This document shows positions 18,902 through 31,872 of a stretch of 64,000 nt of DNA, in pieces. Under the pieces are notes generated by a model, which ran no database searches, was not told the origin of the DNA, and saw only the letters and a program-made list of their open reading frames with translations. How positions within the stretch are numbered: position 1 is the stretch's first letter; each line of letters opens with the position of its first letter. The translations under genes were made by a program, and so were the position numbers. The stretch spans positions 1,999,501 through 2,063,500 of the forward strand of contig JAUPFP010000022.1 in NCBI GenBank assembly GCA_036925085.1, in the 5' to 3' direction. The stretch comes from Brachycybe producta (Eukaryota; Arthropoda; Diplopoda; Playtdesmida; Andrognathidae).

Positions 18902-19545
18902 GAGATAAGACATTCGAATCCTCGAATCCCCGCAAATCTTCATAAATATTCGCGATTCGAAAACTCGAAACTTTGCGCTTTTTTCGTCTTCCGAATCTTT
19001 CGAATTCCTAACCTTAAAACAAATTTGTTAAAAACTTTGGTAAAATTAGTTTTAACTCCGTTGACGTCCAATAGAAGCGTTCACTAACAAAAAAAACGAT
19101 TGTTGCCATTTCGGTGGTCGGACCCGGATCACCAATGGATCACCTCGTGGCGACCACCTGAGTGCCACACTGTTTTCAATACAGGCAATTAGAAAACGGG
19201 ATGAACCGAAGTTGGCTCCGCCCTTTTTACGATAAACGCAACTTCTAATTGGTTGGTTATGTAATTTGACGTCACATGCTCCGCCCTTTTCAACGTTGAA
19301 CCACACAACAAATCAATTAGAAGTTGCCAGTCGTCATAAAAAGGGCGGAGCCAACTTCGGTTCATCCCGTTTTCTAATTGCCTGTGTTTTCAATTTATTA
19401 ATAATTTCATATTATTTCATTTATTTGTATCTTTTCTTAATGAATAATATAGCATTCTTATATGAAGGATTCGAGAGATTCGAGAACCCTTTAGGATTCG
19501 AAATCGGGATTGGAAAAAATTTTAGGATTTGTCCAGCCACCTCTA
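18902..19545. repeat. Family C element, copy 3, split by family A
   Basis: The left part begins GAGATAAGACATTCGAATCC and contains GTCGGACCCGGATCACC. The right part resumes at 19386 and ends TTTGTCCAGCCACCTC. A family A MITE lies between them. Confidence 0.7.
19181..19385. mobile_element. Family A hAT-like MITE, copy 4, with 8-bp duplication
   Basis: ACAGGCAATTAG to CTAATTGCCTGTG, bounded on both sides by TTTTCAAT. This exact 8-bp direct repeat is the clearest target duplication in the window, and it places the family with hAT. Confidence 0.85.
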
Positions 19546-20397
19546 AAAAATACCTTTCAACTTCCTAACCACTTATTAAAATATTTTTTGTTGAAAAATA
19601 AAAAATACACTTCTCATTGAGTGGATTGTAGTAAATTAAACTTTTAAAAGAATGTGACAAGCCAATGAAAATTGATACAAAAAAAAAATAAGATTAAATA
19701 TCACGCAATGAAAAAACATTGTGTTTGAAAAAAATGTCCATTGTTTTTATCATTTGGTTTCCTAGGTAGACAAGATAAGAAGAGATTTTTTTTATTAAAA
19801 AACAAAATCAAATGTCCACTCTATCATCAACCTTAAGGCCAATGGGTCACAAAATTATTGAAGTGGCAAAATGAAATTATGAAATATCAATTTTTTCTTG
19901 TTGTTGTTGCTACCTCATAACATATTTTTTGTTGGTTGTGTCACACACAACAAATATTAAAACACATTTTTGTAGCCAAAAAAATTGCCTTGAAGGCATT
20001 TGTAAACTACGTCAAGAAGAAAAAAAAAACACCTTTGTGTGTATTAAGTATATTATATATAAAAAATGAATCTATTTCTCTTCAAGAACCTTTTTTTTTT
20101 CTCTCTTCTTCTTCTTCAGATGACAACAAAAGAATTCACAACACAAAATATGTTTGAATGGCATAAGGTCACTGAACTCGACATAACCCAATACTTAATA
20201 TGTCTTATTATATACATAATATCAAAGTTATGATGAACTTCCAAAAAAGTTCTAAAAATCCATATTTTTGTATATTAAGAATGCTATTGAAAAAAACTTA
20301 AGAGAATCAAAATCCAAAAATTGACACTTGGAACTTCAACTTTAACCTTCTAAACAAGACCAACTAGCCAAATCCGATCCTCTAAAGGATCCTACTC
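19546..20397. other. AT-rich gap without a gene
   Basis: Homopolymer-rich. I see no feature I can support. Confidence 0.4.
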
Positions 20398-20673
20398 TAA
20401 TACCTTGTACACACACACATGAGTTAAATGAATTCAAATAAAATGTGTTTAGGTGAATTATACGGAATCCAGTTAAGGACACATGAACACCAAATAAAAA
20501 ATTGACTTGAATTATTAATATTTTCAAAATTGAAATACTAAATCAATATTTTAATGTCAATAGTTTATATAATTATATTTAAGTATTAACTCAATATTTT
20601 CAGATTATTAACTGAATAAATTGAATTCGACGACATATTGTTTATTTGCACTTCACAGTGTGTACTAGATATA
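20398..20673 (+). mobile_element. Family B element, truncated
   Basis: TAATACCTTGTACACACAC start, TACGGAATCCAGTTAAGGAC inside. The 3' part lacks the GGGCTCTGTAGAACACG segment but keeps a GTGTGTACTAGATAT end, so it is an internal deletion derivative. Confidence 0.75.
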
Positions 20674-22956
20674 AGCAATGTTCTAATCAATCTTTTTAAT
20701 GGATATTTATTAAAATAAAAAAGTGGCCGGGGTAGCATTGGGTAGCTCAATCACTTAAGGCTATTTTCATGTTGATATATTTTAAAATAAGCTTTTTATG
20801 TTGGTTTTAAAATTATACAAAAAGTTCATCTTGAAAGATATCAACATAAAAATAACGTACTATTAAGTTAGTTAGCTACCATTCTAGTATCTAACACACT
20901 TTCAATTTCTCCTTAGTGTGTTGTGCTCTTCTAAAACTGCAAAATAACCAGAATTCGAAAATTAATCATAAAACATCTTAAATAGGCTAAAGATGAAGAT
21001 TTTTTCTTTCATTTGCACCATTGCAAAAGTGCCAAAAAAATTAGAATATGATTAAATTTAATACTGGACACTACACAATGTAAATTCTTGTTGCTATGTC
21101 CAACGTTCTAGTATACATTCTATTAAAAAACGAGGACCTCCCAAGAAACAAAACGTACTCTTTGAGACGTTCACACCAAAAATTTGAAACATTGCGCGGC
21201 ACAAATAAAAACCCAAACCACAATTGTATTTAAACCCTTTTTTTTACAAATAAACTTCAGCCAATAAGTAAATCACGATATGTAGGCTACCCAAAGCTAA
21301 AAGCTTAAAAGCTATTTCTTTTTTTTTTTTTTTGCATTATAACAAACTCAAAACGTGCAATTTGTATAACAAAATGTATTTATGGACACAAGTGGCCATA
21401 ATTTGTTCAACCAAAGAAGAAGAAGAAGAAAAAAAAATCCTTTTTTGAAAATATCTAGGCGAAAATTAGAAACTAGACTTGATTTTTCCATTCTATTATA
21501 TTCATTCAAACACAAACTAGAAATTTTACAAACATACAATTCAAAAGAACTGCATATTTTTTTGTATGGTTAATATGTGTTGTACCTTGAAAAATATAGC
21601 TTCTGAAAAGCAAAAATCAATAATTTTAGAATAGCTAAACCAAGAGACTTTCTGAAGAAGGTTAGTAGAACTAACTTACTTATTGAAGTTATTATTGAAT
21701 TTGGCATAAAAAACAACTTCTAAATGACCCTTCTAGCATAGTAACCTATTATGTAATCTTATGTTACACATCACTTGAAAATTGTTTTTCAATATTTTCT
21801 AGTAAGTAATAAACAAAAACTAGAAAATTCCTAATTATTGATCACAGCATTTCATAGCTATTTTTCTTTAAAGAATATGTTGCTTAAATAAAGTTAAGCT
21901 TAAAACATGACGTAAAAAAGACTAGTCTGTGCTTCCATTATATTTTCTTTAATGAGGTTTTTTTAAGGCGTAAAACGTATTTAGGCGGAGGTTTTTTACG
22001 TTTTTGATGACTTTTTGCGATTTTTCCACGACTTTTCTATTGGCATTTTCTTTAATTTGGTCTGTATTTTTGTATCTTAAGTTTGTTTTGCCTATTAGTA
22101 TAGTAGATTTCAAAAATTAGCTGTTCATAAACCTTCTTAAACAAATAAAATACACCAATGAAATTCTTCTTTTTGATTTGTGAACAACTAACCCACAATT
22201 AACACTTTATGCCTTGTGTCTATTTTTGGTTGTTCATAAAATAAAAGCAAAAAAAAAAAGCCCTGAAGAAGAAGCAACAACAACAAAAAATTGACAAAAA
22301 TGTTGTATAACAAGAAGAACAACACACAGACCCCATCACAATGGACACACCAACAACAACAACAACTGTCATGACATTTACAAATTCCAAACCGTCAACT
22401 AAATCCCCTTTTTCTTATAAGTCAAGATTTTTGACACCTTTGAAGAAGAAGAAGAGTAGAAAGAAAAAAAAGTTAAAAATATTTTACACATTTTTTTTTT
22501 TACAAAGAAGACAACTAACTTGATTTTGTGAATTAATTAAAAAAATACTTTTTTTTCTTTCAAAACCATAAATTATTGCACAAATGTTTTTTTGATGTTG
22601 TTGTTGTTAAACCACATCAAGGCCCACACAAGAGACATACACACACACACCTATATACATAATAAGACAAAATGGAAATTAATGTTTAATTAATGAACAC
22701 AAAACATCAATCACCATCATTCAAATTTGGTTTTTAATAATAATATAATCCCAAAAAATCATACTACATTGAAAATATACTGTACATACATAAATAGATA
22801 GGGGGCCAATGTACTCTTCTCATCATCATCATCATCATCAAGAGATATTTTGCATATAAGCCAACAAATAATATGATTGATGTGGTTAACACCATAATTA
22901 TATTTGGCTTTTTATGTCAGCCATTAAGCCAATCACTCATATGATTCTTTGAACCA
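20674..22956. other. Long AT-rich stretch, no gene
   Basis: Contains one family H arm near 20879 (ATTCTAGTATCTAACACAC) and purine/pyrimidine runs. No coding or RNA gene can be supported. Confidence 0.4.
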
Positions 22957-23023
22957 ACTCACTCTCACTCTCACTCTCACTCACTCTCTCTCTCTCTCTC
23001 TCTCTCACACACTCTCTCTCTCC
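22957..23023 (+). repeat. (CT)n-rich microsatellite
   Basis: CT and CACT repeats over about 65 bases. Confidence 0.85.
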
Positions 23024-23035
23024 TTATATACGTTA

Positions 23036-23206
23036 CTGTCAATCTGCGGAATCAGTCAATCTGCAGATTGCCTAGGCAATCTACAAAACCACCAAACAGC
23101 TAGTGAATCAGAACAATTCAATACATTTTAGGTGTTGAATTTTGAGGATTCACTAGCAGTTTGGCTGTTTTACAGATTGCCTAGGCAATATGCAAATTGT
23201 CAATAA
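23036..23206. repeat. Foldback element next to a (TA)n tract
   Basis: CAGATTGCCTAGGCAAT appears in both arms, and CCAAACAGCTAGTGAATC is mirrored by GATTCACTAGCAGTTTGG. The outer ends TGTCAATCTGC and GCAAATTGTCA are inverted. About 170 bp and MITE-like. Confidence 0.65.
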
Positions 23207-23207
23207 C

Positions 23208-23261
<54 letters not shown>
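23208..23261 (+). repeat. (TA)n microsatellite
   Basis: Alternating TA over about 50 bases, with one interruption. Confidence 0.85.
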
Positions 23262-23263
<2 letters not shown>

Positions 23264-23476
23264 CTTTTATTGAAAAATGAAGCTATTCATTAATGTAATT
23301 AATATATTCTGAAGAATTAAAAAAAACCACACAAGTCTCAATTATTTTAGTAAGCTCTACAACTAGCTGAAATATAATTTAAAGAATTTTCAGCTCAAAA
23401 CACTTCCCCTGGACTGGCTCGAAGATGACAAGGATCGTGTCCACGTAGAGAAATGCATCATCTCTCCTCTTCAGCT

Positions 23477-23806
23477 AATACCTAGTACACATAACAACTG
23501 ATAATTTAAATGCATTTAAATATTATCATAAACGTGTTCTACAGAGCCATGTGAAGGACAAACAAACAATATGTCGAATTCAATTTATTCAGTTAATAAT
23601 CTTGAAAATATTGAGTTAATTAACTTAAATATAATTTATATAAACTATTGACATTAAAATATTGATTTAGTATTTCAATTTCAAATATTAATAATTAAAG
23701 TCAATTTTTTTAATTTGGTGTTCGTGTCCTTAACTGGATTCCGTATAATTCACCTAAACACATTTAATTTGAATTCATTTAACTCATGACTGTGTACAAG
23801 GTATAA
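23477..23806 (-). mobile_element. Family B element
   Basis: Reverse-orientation copy: ATACCTAGTACACA start, TCCTTAACTGGATTCCGTAT inside, GTGTACAAGGTATAAC end. Full length. Confidence 0.8.
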
Positions 23807-24220
23807 CTAGTAAATCCACTTTTAACCCATTTAAATTGCATAAAAGATCAAACATACAAAGTTGAAGATAAAACAATAGACAAGAAGAGATAAAAGACTG
23901 AAGCGTATTTACAGGTATATATGACAGTAGTTATTCAATTATATATATTTTTTATGCTTAAAAGGAATACCACATAATGATGATGAATAAGCCAATGACC
24001 CCAAAAAACAAACCATTTCACCCACACCACCAATAACTCTTTAAGTGTCTCCAGACAACAACCCAACAAGAAGACGACGAAAACAATACAAAAAAAACTA
24101 CACCTTTATCTTAAGAGTTAACCATTTAGTCTATTTATTTATCTATACAGTATGTGTCACAGTAAATATATAAAATAAGTGATAATTAGTTTTAACTTAA
24201 ATTAAGTTAAGACACTGTTT

Positions 24221-24533
24221 TATACCTTCGACACACATGAGCTAAATGAATTCAAATTAAATGTGTTTAAGTGAATTATACGGAATCCAGTTAAGGACAT
24301 GACCACCAAATAAAAATTGACTTGAATTATTAATATTTTCAAAATTGAAATACTAAATCAATATTTTAATGTCAATAGTTTATCTGATTATATTTAAGTA
24401 TTAACTCAATATTTTCAGATTATTAACTGAATAAATTGAATTCGACATATTGTTTGTTTGTCCTTCACAGGGCTCTGTAGAACACATTTATTATTTAAAT
24501 GCGTTTAATATTTGAGGTGTGTCCTAGGTATTA
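24221..24533 (+). mobile_element. Family B element
   Basis: Full-length forward copy from TATACCTTCGACACACATG to GTGTGTCCTAGGTATTA. Confidence 0.8.
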
Positions 24534-25330
24534 GGTGCTTGAGCTACCCCTTCTAGTTTCTCCCTTCTAACCCTTCTAGTTTCTCTTCATTATACTTCCT
24601 AAAAAATAGAATAATCAAGAGTTCGAGAGACGTTTTCACTTTAAAACCACCTTTAACCATGAAAACTAATTTCAAAATGTTTCTTTCTATAATTAAAACT
24701 ATAGTTTTTAACTAATTTCTGAAATTTACTGTAACATAATTACCACTAAACTACTTTGTATAAATTTTAACATTTTTTTTCGTATAATCTTAATTATTAA
24801 TGGAACATTAGAACATCAAAAAAATTCCTTTTGATTTGCTTTTTTAAAAAAAAAAAGAAAGTAGTTTACATAAATGAACGTCTTCTTCCTCATTTGCATA
24901 GATAAATAAATAACTAGAAATAGGTATACACATAGACAAAACAACCTAAAAGACAACTTCCGTCTTGTAAAAAGTCTTGTAATATCTCATTCCATACATT
25001 GATATCTTAGAAAAAGTAGTTTTTGTAATTTTCTTCAGCCCACACACAAACACACTTCTAAAAAAAAGACAATAGGGATGCTGCAAGCTCAAAAAAAAAA
25101 TCCTTTGCTTGTCATCATTACAACAATTTATTGAATGTCTACAAGCTTTCAAAAGAAATACCACACATAACATTAACAAAAAAAAAATGCAATGTAACTA
25201 GCTTTTAGCTAAAAAAAATTACTAATAATGTCTAATCTGCTTAGCAAATTTATGCTCAAATGTCACTACTTTAATTATATTTTTGTTTTGTATAAACATA
25301 AGTGATATTCATTTTTAAAATGTCATAATT

Positions 25331-25475
25331 AGGGCTCGGATTTTGATGCAATATCAACCGGACTGTTTCTCAATAGGTATCACAAGTGCCAATTGTGAAA
25401 TGACAATCTCGTTTAGATGATTAAAAACAATGGTTAGAGGCTAGAACTCTAGTTGACAACTGATAGTAACCAGGG
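25331..25475. repeat. Family D fragment
   Basis: Left end AGGGCTCGGATTTTGATGCA and the subterminal GATATTGCATC-type words are present, then the central GTTAGAGGCTAGAACTC. The right arm is missing. Confidence 0.65.
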
Positions 25476-25485
25476 GTCTTGTCAG

Positions 25486-25700
25486 TAACAAGTAAATTTT
25501 CACAAGTTTATAAAATATCTACTTATTAGTGTTTCACAAAAGTAGACTTGTAATGTACAAGTGATTTATTACAAGTTTACAAGCGAATTACTTGTAAACC
25601 ACAAAAGATCGCTTGTAACTAACAAGTGTAAGTTGACAAACTTGTTGCCAACCAAAGATTTTCTACCAAACTCAAAAGGTAGATTGTTTTACAAGTATTT
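25486..25700. repeat. Cluster of ACAAGT/ACTTGT words
   Basis: About ten ACAAGT or ACTTGT hexamers in both orientations within 200 bases, following directly on the broken family D copy. It may be a degenerate repeat. No function can be assigned. Confidence 0.4.
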
Positions 25701-25765
25701 TGGAAAAAATTCAACAGAAATGTCCATACTATCTCGTTATTTCTTTTAAAATACACACTTCTAAA

Positions 25766-26072
25766 ACCTACTACACACCTGATAATGTAAATGCGTTTAA
25801 ATAATGTGTTCTACAGAGGCCTGTGAAGGACAAACAAACAATATGTCGAATTCAATTTATTCAGTTAATAATCTGAAAATATTGAATTAATACTTAAATA
25901 TAATTAGATAAACTAGTGACATTAAAATATTGATTTAGTATTTCAGTTTAAAATATTAATAATTAAAGTCAATTTTTATTTGGTGTTCACGTGTCCTTAA
26001 CTGGATTCCGTATAATTCACCTAAACACATTTAATTTGAATTCATTTAACTCATGTGTGAGTACAAGGTATT
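25766..26072 (-). mobile_element. Family B element
   Basis: Full-length reverse copy from ACCTACTACACACCTG to GTGAGTACAAGGTATTA. Confidence 0.8.
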
Positions 26073-26581
26073 ACACGCGGAGTTCATTTTTTTTTTAGAA
26101 ATTCGTCCATAAGAATTTATAGCCTCAAGATTTCATGTGACAGATGAATCCTTGAAAAAAAAAAGTTATTTCTGATATATTTTTTTTGTGGTAACAAATG
26201 TCAAAAGACATTTCATAAAAAATAAAATGAAAAACCACCCAAAACTTAAATACTTATTTGTAATTTTTCACCATGAAAATACCCCCATTAATTTCTTCCT
26301 TCAACCCTCAGAAACGAAACAAAAAAAAAAAAAAAACTCCAAAATGTCTTTCACTTTCTGTATTTTTTTTCGTATATATCTAAAAAAAACCATCAAACCC
26401 CCTGTTGATTTCCACAGAAATCTACCCCCTGAAAATTGTTTTCAGCTAACAACAACAACCATCACCACTAGATATACCGAATATACAAAGTGTCTCAGAA
26501 AAATGTATAATACACACTTTGGTTGTTAATAACTGCCATGATTATTTTCTTAAATATAATTTAATAATTTTATAATTAAGA

Positions 26582-26976
26582 ATAAATGTTACAATACATA
26601 ATAGATATAACCATTTTGCATTTTTTATGTTTAAATGATTCCTTATTGCATGTTTTCAAAATGGCCTCCATTCTAATCAAGGCATTGCTGTCATTGATAA
26701 GAAACTAATCTGCAAACATTAATTAAACGTATTTCTTGTAATTATATGACAATTCTTTTCAATTTCTTACTGTTTTATACAATTATATTATAAGAACTGT
26801 CGCAAAATATACAAGAAATGAAGTTAACTGATGTTTGTAAATCAGTTTCTTACGGATGTCAGCAATGCCTTTTGATTAGAATGAAGGCCATTTTGAAAAC
26901 TTGCAATAAAGAATCAGTTAAACATCAAACATGGAAAATGCTGTTATATCTAATCTGTATTGTAACATTTACTCTT
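26582..26976. repeat. 390-bp foldback with about 170-bp arms
   Basis: AATGTTACAATAC opens the left arm and GTATTGTAACATTT closes the right. Inside, GTTTTCAAAATGGCC is mirrored by GGCCATTTTGAAAAC, and the GGCATTGCTG region by CAGCAATGCC. There is no other copy in this window. Confidence 0.65.
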
Positions 26977-27097
26977 AAAGTGGCTGAACAGATATTTATT
27001 TTGTTTTTGTCCTACCAGATGGCGCGCCTGCATGACTATTATGTTCTATAGGAGGTTTCTTCCCCTCACAGACGGTTTTGAGAAAATTTATATTTTT

Positions 27098-27385
27098 CAG
27101 GCGAACATATTTCAGGAGAAACATTCCGAAAAAATTCAAAGTGTTTTAGAAACTAGAATAGTAGGTGATAATGCTAAAAAAAATTTCATGATGATATTTT
27201 TAAAAATAAATTTTTTATGCCCCAAAACGGGTCATATTCAAATTGAACCATGAAATGTTTATTTTTTAAGATATTGGCCATGAAAAAAAAAAAAAAACGT
27301 TTAGCATAATCCTTTACCATTCTAGTTTTGAAAACAATTTGAATTTTTTCGGAATGCTGTTTCTAAAAAAAATGTTCGCTTGACG
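27098..27385. repeat. Complete family H foldback
   Basis: Outer ends CAGGCGAACAT and ATGTTCGCTTG are inverted. Next come ACATTCCGAAAAAATTCAAA and its mirror TTTGAATTTTTTCGGAATG, then TTTTAGAAACTAGAATAG and its mirror. This copy shows that the ubiquitous CTTCTAGTTTC word is one arm of a ~290 bp inverted-repeat element. Confidence 0.65.
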
Positions 27386-27569
27386 TTTTTGCGACTAAAT
27401 TTTACACAAAAAAACATCTATGGAGAATTCTATAGCATTTAGCGACTACAGAAATGTAGAAGGACAAAAGCCAAATGACTATCTATAAAGACATCTCAAA
27501 TTAAATTTTTTTTTTAAAAAACCATGGGAGTTATTAGCAACAAAAGTGTGTATACATTTTTGGGACACA

Positions 27570-27572
<3 letters not shown>

Positions 27573-27607
<35 letters not shown>
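27573..27607 (+). repeat. (TA)n microsatellite
   Basis: Alternating TA over about 35 bases. Confidence 0.85.
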
Positions 27608-27613
<6 letters not shown>

Positions 27614-29242
27614 CTTTTTTTAAAAAAACTTCAAAAACTACTCAAACAACCCCCCATTTTTTTTCTGTTAAAAAACCTCAAACTCAACTTATATAACATA
27701 CACTGACACACAAAAAACAATGAACCACCCAGAGGGGGGGTTAAAAATACATATATAAGACATTCAACTTAGCAACTAAATTTGGAAAAAGAGGAGGAGG
27801 TGAGGGTATTAAAAAAAAGATGGGGGCCAAAAGGGGGGGTTCCCCTTCAACTAATAACTATTCAAAATTTAACCTCATCTGAGCCACAAAAAAACTATGT
27901 GGTATGAATATCACGAACAGAGAAAAGATTGGGGGGGGGAATAATATATTTACCCCCACCACCCCTTTTTTTTTCCTTTTAAATCCCCAGTAAAAAAACC
28001 CTCATGAATATTGAACTATTTAACATAGTAGACTAGTAAAATGCGTGGAGGACAAAAAAAAACCCTTAACAATTTTTCTTAGACAATTAAAAAAAGCACA
28101 GAAAACATAAAAAATAATCATAAATTTTATCCCCCAAACTCCATCTCTCCCACCATCTTTTTTTTGTTACCTCACTTAAATTTCTTTTAACCTGTATAAA
28201 CCAATAAAAACATAATAATGATGATGTGTTAAGACACAATTATGACTTTCAGTTATAACTTTCACTTTCTTGAACTCAATAAAAAAAACCTTTCAAATTA
28301 CTGAGAAAAATCATAAAACAACAACAACAAAAGAAGCAAATTTATGATGAAAAAATGAAAAATAGAAAAAAAAAGGAGGGATTTAAAGAAAAATTCGGGA
28401 TTAACCCCAACTTGGATTAACCCCTTCTTTTAACTTTTTAAAAAAAAAAAAATAATTTATAACTTCGTAACTTCAAAATAATAAAAAAAAACATGAACCT
28501 AATAAAATAATAATAAATCCCCCCCTCCAAACCAACATTTTTTAATATAATAAATTAAAAAAAAGTTAAAAATAAAAAATGTGCTCGTGTGCTAGTGAAC
28601 TGTATTTTTTTAAAAAAAATACCATCTTAGCACCCCTTCATATATATATTATTTAATAATTAACTACCCTCCAATAAACAACAAAAGTGACACGCCGCCA
28701 TCATTGATCAACCCCCACCATAGTTAATTAGAGAAAGAAAAAAAATTTATTTATAAATACCTCATAAATTAATGACAAAATCATAAAACGGTTTCTAATT
28801 ATGGAAGGAGAAAGTAATTTAACATCACTAATCCAATGATGGATATTCTCAATATTAAACCCCCTCCAAGAAAAAAACATTTACCACACACATATAACAA
28901 TGAACTGATAAATGATTTATAACAAAACAATTTTAATGTTTTTTTTTGTTAAATGAATAATAAGTAAAAAAAAATTACTTTAAAAATTTGCCTTAAGTGC
29001 TAACCATTAATCAATAATCTGAATGTCTTAAAAAATAACTGAAAATTCCATCACGGGAAGACATCATCAAGCTAGAATTTCAGTAAAAATGAAACAGAAA
29101 CACGAAATATTCAAAATAAAATAACAATGATATTTTAATTTATATTTATTGAGCTTATAGTTTTAAATTCTAAAATGCAAAATTAAGATAAACTTGAAAG
29201 TATTTCAGAAAATAGAACGGCAGCCTCATTCACGTAACATCT
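27608..29242. other. AT-rich stretch, no gene
   Basis: Dominated by A-runs, T-runs and C-runs. No open reading frame of note, no recognised repeat family and no RNA gene. Confidence 0.4.
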
Positions 29243-29780
29243 TATACCTTGTACAATGTACACACGTAGAGTTAATTGAGTTCAAATTAAACCAAATAAA
29301 AATTGACTTTTCTTATTAATATTTTAAATTGAAATACTAAATCAATATTTTGTTACATTATATTGAAATACAAATTTAATATATTTATTGTTTGTTTGTC
29401 CTTAACAGGGCTCTGTAGAATATAGTTACTATTTAAATGCATTTAACTTTTTAGGTGTAGATAATACCTAGTACACACACCTGATAATTTAAATGCATTT
29501 AAATAATAAACGTGTTCTACAGAGCCCTGTGAAGGACAAACAAAAACAAAATGTCGAATTCAATTTATTCAGTTAATAATGTGAAAATATTGAGTTAATT
29601 AACTTAAATATAATCAGATAAACTATTAACAAAAATATTGATTTAGTATTTCAATTTAAAATATTAAGAATTAAAAGTCAATTTTTATTTGGTGTTCGTG
29701 TCCTTAACTGAATTCCGTATAATTCACTTAAACACATTTAATTTGAATTCATTTAACTCATGACTTGTGTACAAGGTATT
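29243..29780. mobile_element. Two family B elements, inverted and abutting
   Basis: 29243-29459 is a forward copy with a central deletion. 29462-29780 is a full-length reverse copy. Their right ends meet at GGTGTAGATAATACC, the opposite topology to the pair at 16.3 kb. Confidence 0.75.
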
Positions 29781-30176
29781 TACACCATCCCAGAACAAAT
29801 GACAAGTAATCTCTGATCTGTCCGTGCAAAAATCTCTCTAATTTGGGGATCTTATACAAATAAAATACGATTTTTCAATATTTGAAACTCGTAACCCTTG
29901 TTCAGAGAGTTCAATTTGAAAATATCTCTATATGATACATAATATTATAAAATAAACCTTTACATATATTAATATATTGCTGATTTATCTTCATTAAACA
30001 AACTGGGGCGTTGACTTGAACCAGTTTTTTCTGCCTTTAATGTGTTTCTTCTTTCTCTTTAAATACCAATGTTGGCTGATACACATTTTTTTGTGTGTGT
30101 GTATTTTTGATTTTTCTATTTTTAAGTACCTGAGCTAAATAAAGACAGCCTTACACAAGGTCGACTTAAAAGAAGA

Positions 30177-30229
<53 letters not shown>
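30177..30229 (+). repeat. (TG)n(AG)n microsatellite
   Basis: TG repeats followed by about 38 bases of AG repeats. Confidence 0.85.
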
Positions 30230-30232
<3 letters not shown>

Positions 30233-30639
30233 AAGAAAGTTGTATTTTCTCTGATCAACCATCAAATAATAGCCCAAAGCCAGAAATCAAAGAATTGTAA
30301 TACTTATTATATATTACTCAATTCAAAGATAAGAAAGAACACATAAATATATCTGACAAGTTATATTACAAAATGAAGTTCAACTTCACAGAATAATAAT
30401 AAAGCTAAAACTCAGCTTCTTGTCTTGTTATTTTTTTTTTTGTTGCATTACAACTGCTCAAATTCAAGCTTAAAACTTCAACTTGAACCCTCAGAGAAAC
30501 TATAAAAATATGCAATGAAAAATAATGTTCAACTTGACAGAAAAATTTGGTCTTGATGCAGTTTCTAAAAAAAGTTTCCATCAAATCAATAAAGATCACC
30601 AGATCTACGGTGTCATTAAGCACACAAGGCCCATGAGCT

Positions 30640-31170
30640 AGGTTTTGCATTTTGCATAAAGCCCACAAGACCAAAAAAATCTACAAAGCCCCCAAAGTCC
30701 AGAAGATCCATGAAGCCCAGAAAGTCCACCATGAGCCATGAGGCCCACAAAGCCCACCAAAAAAAATCTACAAAGCCCCCCAAGTCCACCAGATCCAAGA
30801 AGTCCCCAAAGTCCACCAGATCCAAGAAGTCCCCAAAGTCCACCAGATCCAAGAAGCCCCCAAAGTCCACCAGATCCAGGAAGCCCTCAAAGTCCACCAG
30901 ATCCAGGAAGCCCCCAAAGTCCACCAGATCCAGGAAGCCCTCAAAGTCCACCAGATCCAGGAAGCCCCCAAAGTCCACCAGATCCAAGAAGTCCTCAAAT
31001 TTGGTCCACCAGATCCAGGAAGCCCACAAAGTCCACCAGATCCAGGAAGCCCACATAGTCCACCACGAGCCATGAGACCCACAAAGCCCACCATACCAAA
31101 AAAATCTACAAAGCCCCCAAAGTCAACCAGAGCCCTGTAGTATACGAACCCCACGAAGTCCACTAGACCC
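30640..31170. repeat. 27-bp minisatellite, CCACCAGATCCA type
   Basis: The core at 30785-31050 repeats a 27-bp unit made of CCACCAGATCCAGGAAGCCC plus CCAAAGT. More degraded relatives lie on both sides. Because 27 is a multiple of three, long repetitive reading frames appear on both strands. I treat them as by-products, since they lack start context, splice sites and known domains. Confidence 0.8.
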
Positions 31171-31872
31171 ATAAAGCCTAAAAAAACTCGAATTTTTTCT
31201 AAGCATTTTTAGAAGATTTTTTTTCCTAAAAATTTCAAGACAAGACTAAACCCAGCCCTTGAACTGGACGGAATTTTCTTAAAGTCTCAAATACAAAGCT
31301 ACTTTTCAACTTGCGATAAAAAATGTATTTTTAAAGTTATTGCCATGAATTTATTTACATCACTTCGAATTTTTTTTTTATATTCTTAATGTTGCTTAAA
31401 AATAGTTTTACGTCGATTATGTAAATCACTGTCTGAACAAAAAACTAATGGCAGGAAAAAAAATTTACTTGTGAAAAAAACAACTTAGGCACAATTCAAA
31501 TGTTATTTGTGTACAAGACCTAAAACAAACATCCGGTCAAAATTTTGCTTCAGAACGGAAATCATAAACACATGAGAAATTTTTTTTCCCCAATTTAACA
31601 ACGGAAACTTACCTTTACCTTTAACACCTATTGTAATAAAATATTATTTTCATTCAACCTCATAACTATAAAAGAAGAGCAACTCACTCGTAGAGAAACA
31701 TTGTAAACCCCCCCCCCCTCCAAAATGTTTTGACAGTTGGCAATAAAATAATACTTATTATTAATATGTTGCATGATTGTAACTTGTTGCTAATTATAGC
31801 TACTTTACAAAGTTCGGAACAAAAAAAATTGAACTCGTGGAAATTCCACACAAAATCAAAACCAACAAATAA

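Noticed and set aside
23208-23261. Possible promoter or origin because of the TA run
   Set aside because: Plain microsatellite beside a foldback; nothing else supports a function.
24946-25179. Candidate for the missing SMG6 PIN exon (contains CCNDDKQ)
   Set aside because: No INELDG-like sequence, no matching order of PIN residues and no suitable splice acceptor.
30616-31172. Long repetitive frames on both strands
   Set aside because: Products of a 27-bp minisatellite whose unit length is a multiple of three; no known domain.
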